A stretch of 64,000 bases of DNA from Ignavibacteriota bacterium (GTDB lineage Bacteria > Bacteroidota > Ignavibacteria > Ignavibacteriales > Melioribacteraceae). The stretch is from NCBI GenBank assembly GCA_002698995.1, contig PAAX01000007.1, forward strand, positions 1-64,000, read 5' to 3'. A program made the translations under genes and the position numbers. A model generated the notes under the pieces. The model worked only from the letters and a program-made list of their open reading frames with translations. It ran no database searches and was not told the DNA's origin. This document shows positions 15,113-23,586 of the stretch, one piece after another (the first letter of the stretch is position 1; each line of letters starts with the position of its first letter).

Positions 15113-17593
15113 ATGAAACATATTATCACATTTCTTTTTCTGCTCTATTCAATCAATTCTCAAATTATTTCAATAGATGGATTTATAAAATCTTTAGAAG
15201 ATGAAACTCCATTATATTTGGCTAATATTGTTATTGAAAATAGTTCTTATGGAACAACAACAAACGAAGCCGGTTATTTCAAGCTAGAAGCTGAAGTAAA
15301 TAAAAATGCTCACTTGCTTATTTCATATTTGGGATATGAACAAAAATCAATTTCAATTGAAGATTTTTTATCCACAGAAAACAAAACAGTTTATCTTGAA
15401 CGAAAGATTATTACTAGTCAGACAATATTAGTAAAAGGAGCAATTGGCAAAGTTGGAACCACTCCTTTATCATTTTCACAAATTAAAAAGGAAGAGATAA
15501 AAGAGAATTATATTCATCAAGATGTACCTGAATTTCTAAGTTATCTTCCCTCAACAACATTTTATTCAGAAAGCGGTAATGGTGTTGGATATAATTACTT
15601 AAGTATCCGCGGTTTTGGGCAGAGAAGAATTGCTATTTCAATAAATGGAATTCCTCAAAATGATCCTGAAGATCATAATATTTACTGGATCGATTTACCT
15701 GATCTACTAGAAAACACCGAAATGATTCAAGTACAGAGAGGTGCCGGGAATGGTGTGATTGGTTATCCTGCTGTGGGAGGTTCCATCAATATAATTACTT
15801 CAACTTATTCCAATCAAAAGAAGTTTGAGCTTTATTCTACTTTAGGAAGTTATAACTACAGAAAATACGGTGTTTCTGTTTCAAGCGGATTAATTGACAA
15901 TAAATACTCTTTTTCTGCTCGATTATCTAGAACTTTAAGTTCAGGTTATAGAGATAATAGCTGGGTTGAACTTAATTCATATTATCTTTCTGCAGTTAGA
16001 TTTGATAAAAATATTACAACACAGTTTAATATGTACGGCGGACCTTTAGAAGATGGTTTGGTTTACAATGGACTTCCTAAATGGGCTATTAAGGATAAAG
16101 ATTTACGAAAAGAAAACTATTCTTATTGGGAAGATCAAGACGGAAAATACACATATACAGTCAGAAGAAAACCGACTGAAATTGAAAATTTCTCTCAACC
16201 TCATTTTGAGTTGTTAAATGAATTTAATATTTCTAAAAACGTAACACTAAACTCTGCATTGTTTTTAGTTTTAGGAGAAGGATTTTTTGATTACGATGGT
16301 TCTTGGTCTGTTTTTTATGATGATTATTTCCGATTGAAAGCAAATGGATTTGATACAAATTTTGTCCCGACTAATTCAATTATTAGAGCAATGGTTGATA
16401 ACTCTCAATGGGGATGGATTCCAAGATTCAGCATGAAACACTCAAACGGTGAATTAATTTTTGGCGGTGAATTCAGAAATCACAGATCAAAGCATTGGGG
16501 AAGTATAAATTATGCTGAAAATCTTCCTCCAAATTTAGATAAAACATACAGATACTATTATTATGAAGGGGGAAAAGATATTCTAAATCTCTTTGTTCAT
16601 GAAAATTATAATGTTAATGAAAGATTGAGTATGCTGGGTGAACTTCAATTGGCTTATCATAAATATTTAATAAGAAATGAAAAATATTTGAATAACGAAT
16701 TTGAAATTGATGGATTGTATTTAAATCCAAGATTCGGATTAAATTATAAATTTGATGATGCAGTAAGCACATACTTTTCATTTGCAAGAGTTACAAGAGA
16801 ACCAAGATTGAAAAACTATTATGATGCAGCAGAATCGAGCGGCGGAGCAGTTCCACAATTTTCTACACTGCCAAATGGAAGTTATGATTTTGAAAATCCT
16901 CTTGTTAAACCGGAAACTATGAATAATATTGAACTTGGATTTGTTTACTCGAAAAGTAATATTAATCTTAGCTTAAACGGGTTTTATATGCTCTTTAATG
17001 ATGAAATTGTAAATCAAGGACAAGTTGATAGATTTGGACAACCGATTACCGGCAATATGGATGAAACAATTCACACCGGAATTGAATTTTCTTCTAGTTT
17101 AAAAGTAAATGATTATTTTGATTTTGTTGTGAATGCTTCATACAGCAAAAACTATATTAGTGAAGGAAAAGAATTTGTTAATTTAAGTGATGGTTCAGTC
17201 AAAGAAGTTAATCTAAAAGATAATAGAATAAGCGGATTTCCTGATGTTACTATAAATGGAATAGTTTCATTTAAGTATCAAAACTTTTTAGCCAGATTTT
17301 TTGCTAAATATGTAGGTGAATTTTACTCAGATAATTATGATAAAAATCTTTCAAATTATTTGTTGTTGTATCCCGGAATTGCAGATTACAGCGATAATAA
17401 AGTAGATCCATATTTCACTGCAAACTTATTGTTGAGTTATGAATTTCCGCTTGAACCGATGTTTAATAAAGTAAAAGTATTCGCTCAGGTAAATAATATT
17501 TTTAATAATCTATATGCCTCTTATGCAATTGGTAAAGAATTTTTTCCGGCGGCAGAGCGTAATTTTATGGCTGGAATTAGAGTGGGATTATAA
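15113..17593 (+). CDS. TonB-dependent outer-membrane receptor, predicted thiamine/TPP uptake
   Basis: An 826-residue outer-membrane transporter. Residues 1-16 are a signal peptide. A carboxypeptidase-D-regulatory-like beta domain (about 20-95, with NEAGYFKLE) precedes the plug (about 120-230, with SIRGFGQRRIAISINGIPQND and VQRGAGNGVIGYPAVGGSINI). A long barrel follows, ending in NFMAGIRVGL. AAAGGAG lies upstream of the ATG. The TPP riboswitch in its leader and the thiamine pyrophosphokinase gene that starts at the next base point to thiamine or a phosphorylated form as substrate. That assignment is contextual; the barrel itself gives no substrate. Confidence 0.9.
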   Translation: MKHIITFLFLLYSINSQIISIDGFIKSLEDETPLYLANIVIENSSYGTTTNEAGYFKLEAEVNKNAHLLISYLGYEQKSISIEDFLSTENKTVYLERKIITSQTILVKGAIGKVGTTPLSFSQIKKEEIKENYIHQDVPEFLSYLPSTTFYSESGNGVGYNYLSIRGFGQRRIAISINGIPQNDPEDHNIYWIDLPDLLENTEMIQVQRGAGNGVIGYPAVGGSINIITSTYSNQKKFELYSTLGSYNYRKYGVSVSSGLIDNKYSFSARLSRTLSSGYRDNSWVELNSYYLSAVRFDKNITTQFNMYGGPLEDGLVYNGLPKWAIKDKDLRKENYSYWEDQDGKYTYTVRRKPTEIENFSQPHFELLNEFNISKNVTLNSALFLVLGEGFFDYDGSWSVFYDDYFRLKANGFDTNFVPTNSIIRAMVDNSQWGWIPRFSMKHSNGELIFGGEFRNHRSKHWGSINYAENLPPNLDKTYRYYYYEGGKDILNLFVHENYNVNERLSMLGELQLAYHKYLIRNEKYLNNEFEIDGLYLNPRFGLNYKFDDAVSTYFSFARVTREPRLKNYYDAAESSGGAVPQFSTLPNGSYDFENPLVKPETMNNIELGFVYSKSNINLSLNGFYMLFNDEIVNQGQVDRFGQPITGNMDETIHTGIEFSSSLKVNDYFDFVVNASYSKNYISEGKEFVNLSDGSVKEVNLKDNRISGFPDVTINGIVSFKYQNFLARFFAKYVGEFYSDNYDKNLSNYLLLYPGIADYSDNKVDPYFTANLLLSYEFPLEPMFNKVKVFAQVNNIFNNLYASYAIGKEFFPAAERNFMAGIRVGL

Positions 17594-18256
17594 ATGGAAA
17601 AATGTTTGATTCTTGCTAATGGACAATATCCTAATAAAAAAGAAATTCTCTATTTAAAGAAAAATGGTTTCGATAAAATAATTTGTGCCGACGGCGGAGC
17701 TAATTCCGCCTTCAAATTAAATATTATTCCCGATTTAATTATTGGTGATCTTGATTCAATTGAAGAGCACATTCTCAATTATTATGAACCAAAAACAAAA
17801 ATCAAAAAAATAAAAAGACAGAACGATACCGATGTTGAGAAGGCATTAAAGTATGCAATCAGTAAAAACTGTAGAGAAGTAATTCTGCTTGGAGCAACAG
17901 GAGATAGATTAGATCATTCATTTTGCAATTTGGGAATTGCTCTAAAGTTTGATGATAAAATTAAGATAAATGTTCTTCATCAAAAAAGTTATCTCTCGGT
18001 TAAAACAGGTACTGTAAATTTAAAAACCATACCTAAAGAGATAATTTCCCTTTATGGATTTGATTCAAAAACAAAAATTACTTCAAAGGGATTAAAGTAT
18101 GAATTAACTGATGAAGCACTTCCATTTGGAAAAAGAGAAAGTACCAGCAATCAGGCGGTAGGAACTGAAGTTAATCTAAAAATTAAAGGAGGAAAAATTT
18201 TTATTATCAGAGAATTTGAGGCATTAAAAAAGAATGATTTCTTTAAGCACACTTGA
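17594..18256 (+). CDS. thiN: Thiamine pyrophosphokinase
   Basis: A 220-residue enzyme that transfers pyrophosphate from ATP to thiamine, giving TPP directly. Family motifs are ICADGGANSAFKLNIIPD (29-46) with IIGDLDSI, KRQNDTDVEKAL (near 78-89) and LLGATGDRLDHSFCNLGIAL (near 100-119). Length is typical. It starts at the base following the receptor stop, and the symporter gene begins inside its last 23 bases, so the three are coupled. The operon lacks thiamine biosynthetic genes, which fits salvage of preformed thiamine. Confidence 0.94.
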   Translation: MEKCLILANGQYPNKKEILYLKKNGFDKIICADGGANSAFKLNIIPDLIIGDLDSIEEHILNYYEPKTKIKKIKRQNDTDVEKALKYAISKNCREVILLGATGDRLDHSFCNLGIALKFDDKIKINVLHQKSYLSVKTGTVNLKTIPKEIISLYGFDSKTKITSKGLKYELTDEALPFGKRESTSNQAVGTEVNLKIKGGKIFIIREFEALKKNDFFKHT

Positions 18257-19631
18257 TGTTTCTATAATTCTGATCTTTTTCTCCGCACTGTTATTTATTG
18301 GATTTCTTCCTCAACTGATAAATAAAGAAAGTGTTGAAGATTATGTTTTATCCGGTAGAAAAGTTGGGTTGATACTTTTTGTTGTTACCAATGTTTCAAC
18401 TTGGTACGGTGGAATTTTAGGTGTAGGTGAATTTACTTATTCATACGGAATTGTTAGCTGGGTAACTCAAGGTCTCCCTTATTACATTTTTGCAATTATT
18501 TTTGCAATATATCTAGCACCAAAAATTAGAAATACATCACTTTTAACAATTCCTGATAAGATTGAATCTGTTTACGGAAAACAAACTTCTTTTATAAGTT
18601 CTATTTTCATTTTCTTGATTGTTACACCAGCCCCGTATTTATTAATGATGGGGAATATTTTCACTTTAATTTTTGATATCAGTTTTTCATCTGCTTTGTT
18701 AATCTCGTTAGTAGTTTCAATAGCTTATCTGCTTAAAGGGGGATATAAATCTGATTTATATACAGATGCATTTCAATTTGTAATTATGTTTGTTGGATTT
18801 ATAATTCTATTTGTTGCAGCTTTTATAAACTACGGTGATTTTAATTTTCTACAAAACAATTTACCTCAAGAACATTTAAATCCAACCGGAGGTTTTTCTC
18901 ACCTTTATCTTCTTGTTTGGTTTTTAATTGCATTATGGACTTTTACCGATCCCGGATTTCATCAGCGATGTTATGCAGCAAAGAATGTTAAAGTTGCTAA
19001 ATGGGGGATAATAATCTCAATCTTTTTCTGGGCTTTATTTGATTTCCTTACTACTACAGGAGGACTTTATGCCAAAGCAATTCTTCCAAATCTAGATAAT
19101 CCGGTCCAAGCATTTCCTGCTCTAGCAGATAATATTTTAGGTAATGGATTAAAAGGATTATTTTTTGCCGCTTTGTTTGCGACTGTACTTTCTACATTAA
19201 ATAGTTTTATGTTCTTGAGCGGAATTACTTTTGGTCAGGATTTATTTCCAAAAATCTCTAAATCAAAAAAAATATCTACAAACAATTTGATAAGAATTGG
19301 AATTTTAATTGCATCATTAATTTCATTTGTGCTAGCCCTATTCTTTCAGTCGGTTATTGAAATGTGGTATTTGACTGGCTCACTCTTAATTCCTGGATTA
19401 ATCTTTAATGTTCTCGGAAGTTATTTTGAGAAATTCCGTGTCTCAAGCAGAACTGCAAGTCTGGAGTTAATTCTTGGTTTTATTTCATCATTAGTTTGGT
19501 ATATTTTAAAAGAAACACAAAGTTTAGATGAATCTTTGCAGATAATAGAACCAATGCTGATAGGCTTAACTGTTGTTCTTTTCATTCATATTCTTGATTT
19601 AATATTGCAGAAAAACAGCAGTAAAAAGTAA
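18234..19631 (+). CDS. Sodium:solute symporter family protein, predicted thiamine or precursor transporter
   Basis: A 465-residue inner-membrane protein with about 12 or 13 helices and clear SSS-family features: GRKVG and STWYGGILGVGEFTYSYG near the N-terminus, GGYKSDLYTDAFQF in the middle, DPGFHQRCYAAKN and FAALFATVLSTLNSFMFLSG later. It overlaps thiN by 23 bases and is under the TPP riboswitch. In many Bacteroidetes the inner-membrane step in this kind of operon is PnuT. Other lineages have riboswitch-linked SSS proteins (ThiV-like) predicted to import thiamine or HMP. Here an SSS protein fills that slot. The substrate is inferred from regulation and position. Confidence 0.86.
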   Translation: MISLSTLDVSIILIFFSALLFIGFLPQLINKESVEDYVLSGRKVGLILFVVTNVSTWYGGILGVGEFTYSYGIVSWVTQGLPYYIFAIIFAIYLAPKIRNTSLLTIPDKIESVYGKQTSFISSIFIFLIVTPAPYLLMMGNIFTLIFDISFSSALLISLVVSIAYLLKGGYKSDLYTDAFQFVIMFVGFIILFVAAFINYGDFNFLQNNLPQEHLNPTGGFSHLYLLVWFLIALWTFTDPGFHQRCYAAKNVKVAKWGIIISIFFWALFDFLTTTGGLYAKAILPNLDNPVQAFPALADNILGNGLKGLFFAALFATVLSTLNSFMFLSGITFGQDLFPKISKSKKISTNNLIRIGILIASLISFVLALFFQSVIEMWYLTGSLLIPGLIFNVLGSYFEKFRVSSRTASLELILGFISSLVWYILKETQSLDESLQIIEPMLIGLTVVLFIHILDLILQKNSSKK

Positions 19632-19804
19632 ATAGATACTAAAATAAATTTTGATACCGGATTATTCTACCAAGCAATTCCATTGTAAAACAATCCAATT
19701 TTGGGTACTTTTATTTTCTAAATTTATAAGATAAAGTGCTTTCTTTTCGCTCTTATCTCAAATTTGATATCAATTCTTTTTTTGAAATAAAGGTAGCTTT
19801 GCAC

Positions 19805-21016
19805 ATGAAAATTTTACTTACTTTTTTTCTTATTATGAATCTTTATGCGCAGGATGTTTTTATAAATAGTTTAAGAGTTTATGGATCACATTCCGAAATT
19901 TCATTTCCGATTGTTGAATATAAAGATGAAGGTAATTCAAGAATAACAATAGATTTTGATGTTGAATCTGATGTCAATCCAAATCTAAATATTAGATTTC
20001 TTTTCTGTAACAGTAATTGGAAACCTTATAAAAGCTCATTTTTATCATCAGCACCAAATGATATTGATTATAATTTATGGCTGGAAAGAGTTCCCAGACC
20101 CGCTTCCGGTGCAGATTATCATTTCACTAAATCATACCCAAATAAAGATATAAAATTTCCTTTTTCTGGTAATTGGATTTTCCAGATTTACAATTCATCC
20201 GATCCCAATTTTATTTTAGGTGAAGGTAAATTTTTTGTCGTAAGAAATGAAATTGTTCAATCAACTTCTTTAAAAGAAGGAAGAATTGAAAGTAGAAAAG
20301 TTACTGATGCAAATCTTGGTAGAATAATTGACATTACTACTTCATTCAATCTAAATGAAAATAGGTTTGGTAATGAACTTGGAAAAGTAGTACTGATTGA
20401 AAATCAAAAGTTAACATCAGCAATAGAAATAACTACCGACCAGTCATTTCAGAATGATTTTTTTGAATGGAACGGAGATAAGAAATTTAAGTTTTATTTT
20501 AAATCTATACAGCCGGGTAATGAGTATAGACAAGTAAATCTTAACGATATTACTTGGTATAATCCTCCAGAAACCAAAGCGCATTATGATGGAGCAGATT
20601 TGTCTAGATTTTTTAAGTTCGGTAATAATGATTTTAACGGGGGATCAAAACTAAAAAATTATAAAGATGATTATGCCGAATATATGGATGTTAAGTTTGA
20701 ACTTCAGCCAGCGGTATTTAATAATGATAAGAATATTTATCTTGTTGGCGCATTTACAAATTGGGAAATTTATGAAGACTTCAAATTATACGAGGAAAGA
20801 CCAGGTTACTTTTCACTCTTTGTAAATCTTAAAAGAGGAATTTATGATTATCAGTATGTAACTGCATTTGAAAATGGTGAAGATGGAGACTGGCTTGAAT
20901 TGGAAGGGAATTTTTGGGAGACTTCAAACGAATATCATATTTTTGTTTATTATAATTCAACAGATTTTGGCGGATACGAAAAACTAATCAGTTATAAATT
21001 AATACAAAATAGGTAG
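19805..21016 (+). CDS. Type IX secretion system plug protein (DUF5103-like)
   Basis: A 403-residue exported protein starting at ATG 19805 with a signal peptide ending LYAQ; the frame continues 23 codons upstream without plausible content. Features match the T9SS plug family: VFINSLRVYGSHSEISFPIV at the mature N-terminus, an RFLFCNSNWKPYKSSFL segment (the CNxxW motif), a central NFILGEGKFFVVRN and a C-terminal NIYLVGAFTNWE carbohydrate-binding-like beta sandwich. In structures of the SprA translocon this plug closes the periplasmic side of the channel. Four T9SS-sorted proteins in this window agree with it. It leads a run of genes to 28016. Confidence 0.8.
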   Translation: MKILLTFFLIMNLYAQDVFINSLRVYGSHSEISFPIVEYKDEGNSRITIDFDVESDVNPNLNIRFLFCNSNWKPYKSSFLSSAPNDIDYNLWLERVPRPASGADYHFTKSYPNKDIKFPFSGNWIFQIYNSSDPNFILGEGKFFVVRNEIVQSTSLKEGRIESRKVTDANLGRIIDITTSFNLNENRFGNELGKVVLIENQKLTSAIEITTDQSFQNDFFEWNGDKKFKFYFKSIQPGNEYRQVNLNDITWYNPPETKAHYDGADLSRFFKFGNNDFNGGSKLKNYKDDYAEYMDVKFELQPAVFNNDKNIYLVGAFTNWEIYEDFKLYEERPGYFSLFVNLKRGIYDYQYVTAFENGEDGDWLELEGNFWETSNEYHIFVYYNSTDFGGYEKLISYKLIQNR

Positions 21017-21019
21017 TTT

Positions 21020-22003
21020 ATGTTAAAAGTAGGAATTATCGGAACAGGACATTTAGGAAAACTTCACACAAAATTGTTTAAGGAAATTACAAATTGTGAG
21101 TTAATTGGTATTCATGATATTGATGAAGTAAAATTAAATTCGGTATCAAAAGAATTTGCCGTTGAACCATTTTTTAATATTGATGATTTATTAAACAAAG
21201 TTGATGCAGTATCAATTGTATCAACAACAAGTGCACATTATAAAATTGCTAAGAAAGCATTGGAAAATGGGAAGCATGTTTTTGTTGAGAAACCAATTAC
21301 TGCAAGGATTGATGAAGGAGAAGAGATTGTTGAACTTGCTAAGAAAAATGGTTTGAATATGCAGGTCGGACATATTGAGAGATTTAATCCTGCTCTTCTA
21401 TCACTTGAGAAGTTTCCGCTTGAACCGACTTTTATTCAAAGTGACAGGCTCTCACAATTCAATCTACGCGGAACAGATGTTGCCGTTGTTCATGACTTAA
21501 TGATACACGATATTGATATAATTTTGAGTCTGGTTAAAAGTGACGTTAAACAGGTGAATGCAAGCGGTGTTGCCGTTGTAACAGATAATATTGATATTGC
21601 CAACGCAAGAATTGAATTTGTAAATGGCACAGTTGCAAATGTTACTGCAAGCAGAATCTCTCAAAAGAAAATGAGAAAGATGAGAATGTTTCAAAAGGAT
21701 GCTTACATTACTTTAGATTTTACAACCGGAGTTTCTGAAATATTCAGACTGCTTCAGCCGGGTGATCCTGCATCAGAAAATTTGATGGCTTTTGGTGAAA
21801 TTGGTGTCGGTGAAAAGAAAAAACTTTTAGTCTATGAACAACCGGAATTAAAAGAAGTAAATGCATTGAAATATGAATTACAGTTATTTGTAAATTCAAT
21901 TTTGGAAAAGAAAGAACCAATGGTAACCGGTGCAGATGGATTAAAAGCACTAAAAGTTGCCGAAGAGATTATCACTAAAATAAATGAAAGTAGAATTCAA
22001 TGA
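21020..22003 (+). CDS. Gfo/Idh/MocA-family NAD(P)-dependent oxidoreductase
   Basis: A 327-residue soluble dehydrogenase. The N-terminal Rossmann fold has VGIIGTGHLGKLH (3-15), then IVSTTSAHY, the catalytic-region VFVEKPI (about 92-98) and the later MQVGHIERFNP, where family members place the substrate-binding lysine/histidine set. Length is typical. The closest described relatives act on sugars or sugar nucleotides such as UDP-N-acetylglucosamine; the substrate here is open. It overlaps the next gene by 4 bases. Confidence 0.85.
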   Translation: MLKVGIIGTGHLGKLHTKLFKEITNCELIGIHDIDEVKLNSVSKEFAVEPFFNIDDLLNKVDAVSIVSTTSAHYKIAKKALENGKHVFVEKPITARIDEGEEIVELAKKNGLNMQVGHIERFNPALLSLEKFPLEPTFIQSDRLSQFNLRGTDVAVVHDLMIHDIDIILSLVKSDVKQVNASGVAVVTDNIDIANARIEFVNGTVANVTASRISQKKMRKMRMFQKDAYITLDFTTGVSEIFRLLQPGDPASENLMAFGEIGVGEKKKLLVYEQPELKEVNALKYELQLFVNSILEKKEPMVTGADGLKALKVAEEIITKINESRIQ

Positions 22004-22602
22004 AAAGATTAATAATCACATCATTTTTAGCTGTAATGGTTTTTACTTCGTGTTCAGTTCTTCAGACAGTTATGAATGTCTCCAGGTTGAAGTTTAAAGT
22101 CAATAATGTAAATGAATTTAAAGTGCTTGGTATTTCGATAAAGGATAAACAGAAGTTATCCGATTTTAATCCCTTGGATATAATAAAACTTACTGCATCA
22201 GTTGCAAAGGGGGAACTTCCGGTCACATTTACTCTTTTTGTTGAAGCTGAAAATCCTAATGATGGAACCGGCGGCTATCCTGCAACAGATATAACTCTTA
22301 AATCATTTCCGGCAAAATTGTATATTGATGATAAATTAACAGTAACAGGAAATATCGGAGAACCGGTTGTTGTTCCGGGTGTTGGAGAAAATAAATTAAT
22401 TCCAATCAATATAGATATGGATTTAATGAAGTTTTTTAAGGATAAAGGCTTGGAGAGTATTATTAATTTAGCATTAAATCTTGGCGGACAAAAAGCTAAT
22501 ACTTCTGCAATTAAATTAATCACAAAACCTGTGATTGGAACTCCACTTGGCGATCTTGAATATCCGGATGAAATTACTGTTGTCGATCAGAAGTTTAATT
22601 AG
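22000..22602 (+). CDS. LEA14-like lipoprotein
   Basis: A 200-residue protein with a signal and lipobox FTSC near residues 15-18, so probably lipid-anchored. The remainder is beta-rich, with VNNVNEFKVLGISIKDK, TFTLFVEAENPND and a TDITLKSFPAKLYIDDK segment like the water-stress/hypersensitive-response (LEA14, WHy) fold seen in Gram-negative lipoproteins. Its start overlaps the oxidoreductase stop (ATGA) and the glucokinase gene follows after 8 bases. A function cannot be given; the fold call is moderate. Confidence 0.65.
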   Translation: MKRLIITSFLAVMVFTSCSVLQTVMNVSRLKFKVNNVNEFKVLGISIKDKQKLSDFNPLDIIKLTASVAKGELPVTFTLFVEAENPNDGTGGYPATDITLKSFPAKLYIDDKLTVTGNIGEPVVVPGVGENKLIPINIDMDLMKFFKDKGLESIINLALNLGGQKANTSAIKLITKPVIGTPLGDLEYPDEITVVDQKFN

Positions 22603-22610
22603 GAATTTCT

Positions 22611-23573
22611 ATGTCGAAATCTAAATATGCAATTGGTGTTGATTTAGGAGGGACATCTGTAAAAATTGGAATTGTATCTGAAAGTGGCAAAATAATTAAG
22701 AAAACTTCAATTGATACAAATGCTCAGAATGGACCTGCGGCTGTAATTTCATCAATTAAAAATGGAATTGATCAACTAATCAGTAAAAATAATATTAAAG
22801 ATTTTATAGGAATAGGTCTGGGTTCTCCCGGTTCGGTTATTGGTAAGAAGGGAATTGTTAAAAATCCTCCTAACTTTCCGGGATGGGAAAGTGTTCCGGT
22901 AGGTAAAATTCTGGAGAAGCATTATGGATTGAAATGCAGTGTTGAGAATGATGCAAATGCTGCAGCAATTGGTGAAATGATATTTGGTGCCGGAAAAAAA
23001 TTGGAAAGTTTTATTATGGTTACTCTCGGAACAGGTGTAGGCGGGGGAATTATAATCAACAGAAAAATTTACAGAGGAATGCTTGGGGCAGCCGGAGAGC
23101 TTGGTCATGTTTCTATTGATTATAAAGGTGTAAATTGTAAATGCGGTTCAACCGGTTGTATTGAAGCTTATGCTGGAAATAATTATTTGGTTGAATGGGT
23201 CGCAGAAGAATTGAGAAATTATCCTAATTCTTATTTGAATCTACTTATAAAAAATAATGACAATATATTAACCCCAAAATTGATTCACGAAGCTGCTGAA
23301 AAGAATGATGAATTTTCTCTTTATGTTATTGATAAATTAGGAAATTATTTAGGCTATGCTCTTGCATCAGTAATTAATATGCTTGATATAGGAAAAGTGA
23401 TTGTTGGCGGCGGTGTTGCCGGTTTTGGGGATAGACTTTTCAATTCTATTGAATCGACTATTAAAGAAAGGGTTCTTACTCCATTAAGACCTCGAATTAA
23501 TGTTGCACCCGCTAAATTAAAGAATGCGGCTGGAATTAAGGGAGCATCTGCTCTGGCATTTTATAAAGCTTAA
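22611..23573 (+). CDS. glk: ROK-family glucokinase
   Basis: A 320-residue sugar kinase that phosphorylates glucose or a related hexose with ATP. It shows the phosphate-1 motif IGVDLGGTSVKIGIV (7-21), VENDANAAAIGE with the catalytic aspartate, LGTGVGGGIIINRKIYRG, and the ROK zinc site GHVSIDY...CKCGSTGCIEAYAG. Length fits. It has no DNA-binding domain, so it is a kinase rather than a NagC-type repressor. A hexosamine substrate is possible given the family. Confidence 0.9.
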   Translation: MSKSKYAIGVDLGGTSVKIGIVSESGKIIKKTSIDTNAQNGPAAVISSIKNGIDQLISKNNIKDFIGIGLGSPGSVIGKKGIVKNPPNFPGWESVPVGKILEKHYGLKCSVENDANAAAIGEMIFGAGKKLESFIMVTLGTGVGGGIIINRKIYRGMLGAAGELGHVSIDYKGVNCKCGSTGCIEAYAGNNYLVEWVAEELRNYPNSYLNLLIKNNDNILTPKLIHEAAEKNDEFSLYVIDKLGNYLGYALASVINMLDIGKVIVGGGVAGFGDRLFNSIESTIKERVLTPLRPRINVAPAKLKNAAGIKGASALAFYKA

Positions 23574-23586
23574 TAATGATTATTTA

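Noticed and set aside
19794-19801. TAGCTTTG as a promoter -7 element for the T9SS plug gene
   Set aside because: It lies 3 bases before the start codon and no TTTG sits 19-21 bases upstream.
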